Positions 34,866 through 42,852 of a DNA stretch of 64,000 nucleotides are shown here, piece by piece (position 1 is the stretch's first letter; each line of letters starts with the position of its first letter). A model generated the notes under the pieces. The model had not been told where the DNA came from and ran no database searches. It saw only the letters and a program-made list of their open reading frames with translations. The translations under genes and the position numbers were made by a program. The stretch is taken from assembly GCA_036925085.1 (NCBI GenBank), contig JAUPFP010000028.1:3343821-3407820 (forward strand). The letters are read 5' to 3'. Origin of the DNA: Brachycybe producta (Eukaryota; Arthropoda; Diplopoda; Playtdesmida; Andrognathidae).

Positions 34866-35795
34866 AATTACAGTTAACAATGTTCTGTTTAAAAAGCCTT
34901 CATTAAAAATATTGGCAAAAAACCAAAACAAATTTAAAAGACTACTTAAAAATAAGTAGATATTTAATGAGCTGACGTTTCGACCTGGTATTGGTCATTA
35001 TCAGATAAAGAACACATAAAGACACAAAAGACATAAAGACTCAAATGCAAGCATCATATTCACAATGAGGAGAAAAAAAAATATTAATATCTTAAAAATA
35101 CATTTCTGACTGGAAAAACCAGCAAGTCAAAAAGGGAGGCAGTTAGTTCATCGCTTTACATTAAGGCTGTACCGATCACACTTTTTTTTAACCAAGCCAA
35201 TACTGAACCGATCACAAAAAAAAATTGGCATGCCGATCGATTGAACCGAGCCAATCATGTCGATTTTCACTACCGATTTTGACTGCTTACGTCGGCCAAG
35301 AGAGAAGCGGTTCGCACAAGAACGTATGGAGAAAAAAAAGTTAAATTATAATTTTCGAGTTTAATATTTAATGACAACAATTTTCTTTTAAAGATGAATT
35401 AGTGATAAAGTTGGTAACAAAAATGATTGACCCTCCACAGCTGCCGTTTTATCGGGGAGCAGACTTAATTGTTGAATGCGGAAATCGGTTCGGAAAAATC
35501 GGCTCGGTACAGCCTTACTTTCCATGTTGAAAGCTTCCTTTTTGACTTGCTGCTTTTTCCAGTCAAAAATGTATTTTTAAGATATTAATATATTTTTTTC
35601 CTCATTGTGAATATGATGCTTGTATTTCAATCTTTATGTGTAATTGTTGCTCTTTAATACCAGGTGGAAACGTCAGCTCATTAAAAGATCTTCTTATTTT
35701 TAAGTCGTCTTTTAAATCTTTTTTTGGCTTTTGCCAATATTTTTAATCGAGGCTTTTTTTTTAAAAAAAAAGAACATTGTTAATTTTAATTAAAT
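34866..35795. mobile_element. Large fold-back element with about 300-bp arms
   Basis: The left arm has GCCTTCATTAAAAATATTGGC, GAGCTGACGTTTCGACCTGG and GACTGGAAAAACCAGCAAGTC. It is repeated inverted at the right (GACTTGCTGCTTTTTCCAGTC, CAGGTGGAAACGTCAGCTC, GCCAATATTTTTAATCGAGGC). The loop contains a separate hAT-like MITE. The spacer between Tret1-like copies 2 and 3 is otherwise made of duplicated flank. Confidence 0.78.
35162..35517. mobile_element. hAT-like MITE nested in the fold-back element
   Basis: Termini TAAGGCTGTACCG and CGGTACAGCCTTA are inverted repeats with further ACCGAT/ATCGGC-rich arms. The flanking 8-mers CTTTACAT (35154-35161) and CTTTCCAT (35518-35525) differ at one base, consistent with an aged hAT target duplication. 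Confidence 0.78.
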
Positions 35796-35942
35796 CCAAG
35801 CCAAGAAATTTTTTTTTATTTATATATTTTAATTACGTTTACAGAAGCACTTAATTATATGGTGTTGCTAGTGGAACGGGAAGTACTGCAACCGAATCCC
35901 TGTAACTAGAATCCGTTTAAGTCGAAGACTGACTGTACTTTT

Positions 35943-36836
35943 GGCCAATGTGACGTGACTGGACCTCCTCCTTTGGCGCCATTACCGACGACTCGTGAGG
36001 AACTTCGTTGTTGACGACGTTGTTTTCCTCTGATGAATCGGTGGGGCCGGGGTCGACTCTGTTGTCGACAGCTGAGGGCCAGCCTCTACTGTTGTTGAAC
36101 CTCTGGGGGTTTGGTTCACCGGGCGCGACATTTACTTGCCTTGCCTGGTACGGCCCACAAAAAGACCGTCTTTCCTAGGGATCTTTGGATATAGGGCGTG
36201 ACGATGCCGAAGTAACTCTAGTCCTTTTCGTTGCATTGCTGGAGGCTCCAGGCAGAGGGACTCAGGCTGTGTCTGAGTGCCTTCTGCTGGATACTCCTCT
36301 ATTTTAGGAGTACAGAAACCCAATATAGTTCAAATACACAACACTTACACAGGTTTATGTATTATAATGTCTCTTTACTAGCTCTTTGTTATTACATTAT
36401 TGATAACACTCTTTACATTACTGTTTTACTCTAAGTCAGAACTTAACTCTCTAGAACTAACTGTCTTAACTTAACTTACTTGTTTTAACTCTAAAACTAT
36501 CTGTTCCAAGTTCACTCTCCGAAGTCTTAAGACTGACTGTCCTCACACTCAAGTCTCAGGCTCACTTGTTCGGTCTCCTGGGAGGGGCAACTGTCACCTC
36601 AGGGCTTAATGATTGACCAACTGGGCCAATCATTGCCCTGGGCCGGGGATACTAAATCATAAGGAGAAATATTTTTGGGACTTATTCTCAATTTTCTCAC
36701 GGTCGGACTTGGTTCCACGAATTCTCTAGAATTCGGGCCACCCAAGTCCGAACATCTGTGCACCAAGGGGTGCCATACTGTCAACACTAAATTTTTGACT
36801 TGAGTGTTTCACCTTCTGTTTCTACAGGGTGTCACA
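35943..36836 (-). mobile_element. 894-bp insertion, candidate LTR-retrotransposon 5' fragment
   Basis: It interrupts the duplicated flank. The uninterrupted sequence at about 32416 reads ACTTTTACGTAATTATAG. On the minus strand it begins TGTGACACCCTGTAG, a TG start like an LTR. About 700 bases later an ATG opens a short frame (MSRPVNQTPRGST) that could be a gag start. It is GC-richer than its surroundings. No target duplication or second LTR was found, so the assignment is tentative. Confidence 0.5.
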
Positions 36837-37282
36837 GTAATTATAGTGTATTTTGTAGTTAAGTACGTGGGAACTGTGGTTTGTTCACCTTCCTATCATA
36901 TTTTGTTAAACGAAGGATGAGAACATTTATTTCTGCTTGTGTCAAGATGATTAATTTGAACTGTCAACCTGACAACCAATCATTCTGTCCAAAGTAGTTT
37001 CCGAGATAATATTTTTTTGCTCCTCGAGTCATCTCGCCCCAAATTACCATTAGAATGTGGACCAGATTTATGGACGTAACGGTCCTGACTGATAAAACAA
37101 AACATATCGGGGTTGTTTGCGAGGTGATCTATTTCAATCATAATTTTTTTTTCAAAAGAAATTGTGTTAGATGGTCAAGCAACAAAATTTTAATTTTAAA
37201 GGCCCCATTGACTTCTAATTCAGGATTTTCAAATACACTCCTTCAGGTCAGACAAACCCCCCAATATTTTCAATAATTTAAT

Positions 37283-37554
37283 CAGTGGCGTAGCTAGATT
37301 CAGTGCTTAAATTTTTTTTAAAAAAATAGATATTCATAAATAAAGGAAAAATTGCGTTTTTCAGTTGCAGAACCTAGGTAGAGGTTAAAATTCAAAGGTC
37401 CAACTAGCATCCTAGCATAGACTTAGAAAGACTAAAACAAAGTTTTTAACTTATTACGTACATTTTTTTTCCTGTTGCCTTACTAATCAATATCTCTAAT
37501 TAATACATTGCGCCCCAAAACGCCCTGCGCCCCCCCCCCCTTGCTACGCCCCTG
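37283..37554. mobile_element. Short DNA transposon with CAGTGGCGTAGC ends
   Basis: It begins CAGTGGCGTAGCTAG and ends CTTGCTACGCCCCTG, an imperfect terminal inverted repeat. The flanks are AATTTAAT (left) and AATTAAAT (right), a near-match 8-mer. The paralogous flank at about 33000 lacks it. Sequence near 3385-3535 is related to its interior. Confidence 0.75.
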
Positions 37555-37686
37555 AATTAAATCTTAATTCAATCGATTTCATCAAATTGCTGAAATTGAT
37601 TGAATAGCTGAAATGCAGGGAAAATCAAACTTAATGATTTCATCACTTTAGGCAAACCTCAAGAAATCGTTTCAGAATTAAGTTCA

Positions 37687-39069
37687 TTATCTGTGATTTC
37701 CATAACAAATGCAGCAACTGTTGGATTTGATCCAATCTTCGGTCTCTTCTAACATTTTCCCTTTTGTTTCAGGTACGACGAAACTGATAAAAGTGACTGC
37801 AACAATCGAAATCGCTGCAAAGAAGAAGAAAGCACCAGAATAACCAATTGAATCGGTAAGTTTTACAAATAGTTTGGGTGTTGTAAAGTTAAATAGTCCA
37901 TATCCGATAATTCCAACTGTGCTGCCTAACATACGGTAACGAGTTGGAAACAGTTCGTTCACTATTGTGTTCGGTAATGAAGAGGCTCCCAGCGAGGCTC
38001 CCATGTTGAAACCGAATAGAAAGACGAGAGGAAGATACGATAACGAAGAAGACGAAACGGAATCAGTAGCAAGTTTCTCGTAAATACCGATTCCGATCAT
38101 CGATACGGCCATCGTGACGTATGAAGTTAAGAAAAGTGGACGCCTCCCGATCTGATCTATGGTTAAGGCACTAAAAACTTGTCCAACTAAACCACTTGTA
38201 GAAAGAATAATTCCCTGAATGTACGAGTTAAGAAAACCGTTTGAAACGTGATCAAAGATGGTTACCGAATACATTTTTATCAGTAATGCGCCACTAAACG
38301 AATGAAATGCATTCAAAATCAAGATAATCGCTGCGCCTTTGATTAATCCGAGTTGCCACAGTTCCGTAAGAGTGATTCTCGATTTTTTCGAAGCCTCGAT
38401 CTTGGTTTCGATGGCCGATATTTCCTCCGAAACATCTTCGCATCTTCTAAGCCAACGAAGAGAACGTTCAGATTCGTCGTAGTTGTTTTTCATTACGAGA
38501 TAGTGAGGCGTTTCCGGAATGAAAAGAAGAAGAACTGATCCCGGAATGCAGATAGCGACACATACAACGGAAACCCAGTTCCAGCGAAGTAAATAACCAA
38601 AGATCTGTATGAATACAGTACCAAAGCTATATGACAAATGTAACATACTCAGATAGAATCCTCGCAGTTTTGCAGGCGAAATCTCGGAAACGTACACAAA
38701 AGATACAGATTGAGATATGCCGCAAGAGACTCCGACGAGAGTCCGTCCTAGAAACAACACGTAAACAGATGACGAAGCCGTTATGATGGTCCACGATACG
38801 GCTGCAATGGCAAATTGGAACACAAGCTTTGTTCTGCGTCCAAATCGACTGTCCGTCGAGATAGAAAAGAGAGCTCCAATGACTTCACCCGCAAACTGGA
38901 AACTTACGAACCAAGTTGCTTCATCTGGACTCAAGTGGAATGGATTTCTGTGAGAGTTTATATCTGGAATCGTAGTCGAGCTGTAGCCGTTAGCAGAAGA
39001 CACAAGCATCATCGATAGAGCTGCAGGAATGGTCGAAAGAACTTCTCTCGCGTTACATTTCATCTTCAA
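37687..39069 (-). CDS. Tret1: Facilitated trehalose/sugar transporter Tret1-like, copy 3
   Basis: An intronless MFS sugar porter of 460 codons. Motifs are intact: SRFGRRTKLV, ISPAKLRGFYLS, PETPHYLVM, the Arg motif here in the form DQIGRRPLFL, and PETKGKMLEE. The D-R to D-Q change before GRR is a copy-specific variant in the loop after helix 8. Helices 8-11 differ more from copies 1 and 2 (for example FGFNMGASLGASSLPN) than the rest, which could shift substrate range. Two closely spaced ATGs (MKMKCN) could serve as start. Confidence 0.92.
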   Translation of the reverse strand: MKMKCNAREVLSTIPAALSMMLVSSANGYSSTTIPDINSHRNPFHLSPDEATWFVSFQFAGEVIGALFSISTDSRFGRRTKLVFQFAIAAVSWTIITASSSVYVLFLGRTLVGVSCGISQSVSFVYVSEISPAKLRGFYLSMLHLSYSFGTVFIQIFGYLLRWNWVSVVCVAICIPGSVLLLFIPETPHYLVMKNNYDESERSLRWLRRCEDVSEEISAIETKIEASKKSRITLTELWQLGLIKGAAIILILNAFHSFSGALLIKMYSVTIFDHVSNGFLNSYIQGIILSTSGLVGQVFSALTIDQIGRRPLFLTSYVTMAVSMIGIGIYEKLATDSVSSSSLSYLPLVFLFGFNMGASLGASSLPNTIVNELFPTRYRMLGSTVGIIGYGLFNFTTPKLFVKLTDSIGYSGAFFFFAAISIVAVTFISFVVPETKGKMLEETEDWIKSNSCCICYGNHR

Positions 39070-39245
39070 ATCCTAGAAGTATACGATTAGTTCGTTAAAG
39101 AATGTTCAACTTGGTTCAAGTGAGCGATGAATTAGAATCTACAGAAACATCTTTGTATTTACGAACTCTGTTACATTTCTGATCTGACATTGATTCGATT
39201 AGATATTCATAGTCTGAACAGAAAGATTACATTATCAATGAATTG
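39065..39245 (-). promoter_or_regulatory. Conserved upstream block of Tret1-like copy 3
   Basis: The coding strand carries TTGATAATGTAATC, GTTCAGACTATGAATATCTAATCGAATC and ATGTCAGATCAGAAATG, in the same order as upstream of copies 1 and 2, plus CTTGAACCAAGTTGAACATT near the start. Confidence 0.5.
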
Positions 39246-40294
39246 TAATAAAAAAAAATAACATAAGCTTCACACTAATCTATAATAACATTTTATAGTG
39301 TCTGAATTTCAAGAGGCTATCGGCACAGATAAGTATTTCGAAGATAACCAGCAGATGGCACCAACATCTCCATCAATACACATTTATTAATTAAAGTCTA
39401 TATTTAAAAAAAAATAAGATTGGGATGATGCAATATCTGGTATAGCCGTTTAACATGATTTGTTTTTGGTTTTCATTTACATTCTTCTGTTTCATGCACA
39501 GTCATGTTTGAAACGTGATTTAAAGTGCAATAAGCACTCAAATAAACTCAACATGTAGGCTATTTTCAAGCATTCTTTCAAAATAGAAGGAATCATAACT
39601 AGGTTGTGCAGAAGTATCAGTGGATTCACAGTATGTTTGAGTGTTTATTAAACTTTAAATTACGTTTCAAACATGAAACAGAAGAATGTAAATGAAAACC
39701 AAACAAACCACGTTAACAGGCTATACCGGATATTGCATCATACTGATTTTATTCATGCCGATAGCATCTTTCTTAAAAGGCTCAAAAGTATCTTGACACA
39801 AGTATTTTCTAAACACAAAGTTCTGCCTATGAAGCATAAAGCTCCATAGAAACTAGAACAGTAGCTGAATCACTTAATAGTATTTTTATGTTGATGTATC
39901 TTTCAAAATAATTATATATATATATATATATATATTAAGCCAGGTCTGTGTGCGTGTGTGGGTGTCTATCTGTAATAACGCTGTACAAACCTTGAAACAC
40001 GTCGGAATTTATATAAATTTAAATGAATAAATGAACCGCTTTTTTTCTCAAAGTCAACTATATGTTGCACACTCCCCATCCAAGAACCCCATGATATTAA
40101 ATTGGAGAGGGGAAAAGGTTGGAAAGTGTAGATGGGGGGGGGGGGGGAGAAACGTGGAGGGGGAAAAAGTAAGAGGGGGTGGCTGAAATTGAAATGAAGG
40201 AGTAAAAAATGAAAACTCATTTTCTCTTTCAAATATAAAAGGGGGAATACCAGATGAATATTTTCAAAGTATTTTCATGATACAATCGAAACAG
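39246..40294. other. Spacer between Tret1-like copies 3 and 4
   Basis: It holds an inverted repeat at about 39430-39745 (TTTCATTTACATTCTTCTGT at the left, ACAGAAGAATGTAAATGAAA at the right, with GATGCAATATC inverted outside them), a family A fragment (39840-39910), a (TA)n run and Helitron-like copy 4. No gene was seen. Confidence 0.6.
39940..40243 (+). mobile_element. Helitron-like non-autonomous element, copy 4 (3' truncated)
   Basis: It begins CCAGGTCTGTGTGCGTGTG after a TA-run and continues through ACGCTGTACAAACC, ACGTCGGAATTTATATAAAT and the purine/G-rich body to AAATATAAAAGGGGG. The hairpin and CTAG end are missing. Confidence 0.65.
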
Positions 40295-41719
40295 TTATTT
40301 AAAAGTATTCTCAATGTTCTCCAAAGTTTTCTTCTTTGTTTCCGGAACTGCAAAAATCACAAAGAAAACACCAACGATACAAACTCCAGCACAAAACCAA
40401 AACGATCCGTAATTCTGTATAAGATCAGTAAGATTCTGATAAAACTTGGTTACGATGAAGAAACAGATTCCCTGCCAGGCACCACCGAGACTATTACTGA
40501 TCCCTCTGGCACGAGTCGGAAACAGTTCGCTGGCGATCATCCAAGGGATCGGATCGTAAGCAATTGCAAAACTGAAATTGTTAACGACTAGACTTAAGAG
40601 AGGAAGCCAAGATAAATGGTGCGTTGCATACGTCGGGTCCACTTCTTTCACTTTGAAATAAACACCGGCTCCTGTTAAACACACGGCCATGGCAATGCTC
40701 GAAATCACGAGTAATGTTTTACGACCGACTCGATCGATGGTCACCGAAGCCACGAGAGTGCCGATGACGCCGACGACACCGAGAATGATAGACTGAACGT
40801 TCGGATTGATGGAGTTTCCAGCACTTTGAAAAATATAGACTGTGTACACACGAAGAACGCTGTTACCCGAAAACTCCTGAATAGTAAACATTCCAAGAAT
40901 GATTAGTAATGGTTTAAACAATTGTGGTTCGAGAAATTCTCTCAGTTTCGCCTTGTCGCCCATTTCGATTATACTATTCTCAATTTCTTCGATCTCTTCA
41001 TTTATTTCGCACGTTGGACCTCTCAGCCACCGTAGTGACTCTTCCGCTTCGTCTCTGTTTCCCTTCAATAACAGATATCTCGGTGTTTCGGGTGCGAATA
41101 CAATGAGGCATGTCATTGCCGATGGAACTAAGGCACACACAATGGCTAACCAGTTCCAAGGAAGTAAAAATCCAAAACAGTAAACGTAAAGATTTCCAAG
41201 AACGTTGGCCACCGATGCCGCAGTCAGCATCATTCCTCGTTGACCTGCGGGAGATATTTCGGCAACGTAAACGTGTGAAGTACCTACGAGAAGACCTTTA
41301 CAGAAGCCGGTGATCAACCGTCCGACGTATAAAACGGCCACCGAAGAAGAACCTGCTATGATGACCCAACCGATAACGAACGGAACGACGGACACCATAA
41401 TGAGAAGCTTACGTCCCAAACGATCCATCAATAATCCGGAGAAAAGTGCACCGAACAAGGCTCCTAAAGAGAATATGCTACCAATCCACGATTGTTGGTC
41501 TTTGTCTACGTGGAATGGATTTGGACGCGAGTTCATATCGGGAACAGCCGGAGAAGCGTATGTCATGACGATACCGGCAGACATAGCACCGAGACATGCT
41601 ACAAGGCTTGCTAGAAAAGCCTTTGCCGTGATGTCTCTGTTGAGGGACTGCGGTTTGGATCCGGTGTCACGGTCTTCGGTGTCTGACCGCTTGGACAATG
41701 TTGATGTGTTCGAATCCAT
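40295..41719 (-). CDS. Tret1: Facilitated trehalose/sugar transporter Tret1-like, copy 4 (divergent)
   Basis: A single-exon MFS sugar porter of 474 codons, first in the array in transcription order and clearly older than copies 1-3. The N-terminal tail is longer and polar (about 30 residues). Family motifs are DRLGRKLLI, ISPAGQRGMM, PETPRYLLLKGN, DRVGRKTLLV and PETKKKTLENIE. AVPDMNSRPNPFHVDKDQQSW is the Tret1-type first loop. It uses PETPRYLL where the other three have PETPHYL. As in the other three, no intron is needed, so the array may derive from one intron-poor or retroposed ancestor. Confidence 0.92.
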   Translation of the reverse strand: MDSNTSTLSKRSDTEDRDTGSKPQSLNRDITAKAFLASLVACLGAMSAGIVMTYASPAVPDMNSRPNPFHVDKDQQSWIGSIFSLGALFGALFSGLLMDRLGRKLLIMVSVVPFVIGWVIIAGSSSVAVLYVGRLITGFCKGLLVGTSHVYVAEISPAGQRGMMLTAASVANVLGNLYVYCFGFLLPWNWLAIVCALVPSAMTCLIVFAPETPRYLLLKGNRDEAEESLRWLRGPTCEINEEIEEIENSIIEMGDKAKLREFLEPQLFKPLLIILGMFTIQEFSGNSVLRVYTVYIFQSAGNSINPNVQSIILGVVGVIGTLVASVTIDRVGRKTLLVISSIAMAVCLTGAGVYFKVKEVDPTYATHHLSWLPLLSLVVNNFSFAIAYDPIPWMIASELFPTRARGISNSLGGAWQGICFFIVTKFYQNLTDLIQNYGSFWFCAGVCIVGVFFVIFAVPETKKKTLENIENTFK

Positions 41720-42852
41720 ATTGATATATCGACGGTTACTAAAATTTCAGTTATGATGTCAACTGAGGAAACATAAATGATTTAATAAAAACAACAATAG
41801 TATTGAAGGTTATGTTGTTTCACAATGTGTCCTACCATATCTGTTGATCATGTAATATTATGTTTCAAATCCGGTAACGTTGAGAAACTGAGGATCAAAA
41901 TATATATATGTAATTAGCAAAATGTTGGATGTGATACAAAACAGGCAAAAATGAGTGATTAAAATATAATCAGTAAGGCTCGGATGTTTATGCAATATCA
42001 ACCAAATGTTTCTCATTCTGTGGCCCAATTGTGAAATAACAATCTCGTTTAGATCAACCAACAATAATTTGTTATTTTTTTAAAATAACAAACAATGGTT
42101 AGAGGCTAGAATTGTTGACAACTGTTGACAACTTAACCAGACATCTAGCCTCTTTTAAAGAAAGGATCATTGCAGCAGTGCCGTTATTGATGATGGCCCT
42201 TGGGCCACAAATTGAGAAACATTTGCTTTATATTGAATGAAAATCCGAGGCCCAATAATGATTAATTAATTATTCCAAATAACAAATCCTTAAAAATGAC
42301 ATTTGAACTTTTATTTTAATGTTAATTTTCTTGCTTTTATATTTTAAGCAAATTTTATTTTTGGAAAATAAATTTTTTTTTTATTAAAATTGAAATTATC
42401 ATTTTTTATTAAATAATATTCATTGTTCTTGAATATAGTTTATAAACAATTAAAATTACATTGAAAATCATTTAAAACGAAAACGGATAACACATTATAT
42501 TTGTATGTGAATCCTTAGAATAGCATAAAAATTCGTTCTTTTAACACAAAAATTTTTTTCATTGAGCTGAAAATTGATTAGGACAAATTTACGGAAAATT
42601 ACCAAAGATGGGCGCCAAAAAACCAAACAAATGTTTTATTTTCTAACATTTTAGCTTATTTTTTTTAAAAAAAAAAAGAAAATAATCATGAAAATACATT
42701 TAGCACACCTTCTATTCTAGTTTCTAACAAACTTTGAATTTTCACAGTTGCTTTTCGAAGGGCGTTCAACATTTTTTACACAGAAATTATTAAATTTCCA
42801 CTGAGCCATTATATTTTCCTTAAAATATTAATTAGATTTACCTCACGGATAA
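41720..42852. other. Spacer between Tret1-like copy 4 and CEP78
   Basis: This is a divergent intergenic region holding both promoters, a family B palindrome (41986-42252) and a family A fragment (about 42685-42790). A/T-rich sequence fills the rest. Confidence 0.55.
41986..42252. mobile_element. Family B palindromic MITE, copy B1
   Basis: The ends GGCTCGGATGTTTATGCAATAT and its inverse ATATTGAATGAAAATCCGAG flank inner arms AAATGTTTCTCATTCTGTGGCCC / GGGCCACAAATTGAGAAACATTT. Related copies lie at 43549 and 46398. Confidence 0.75.
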
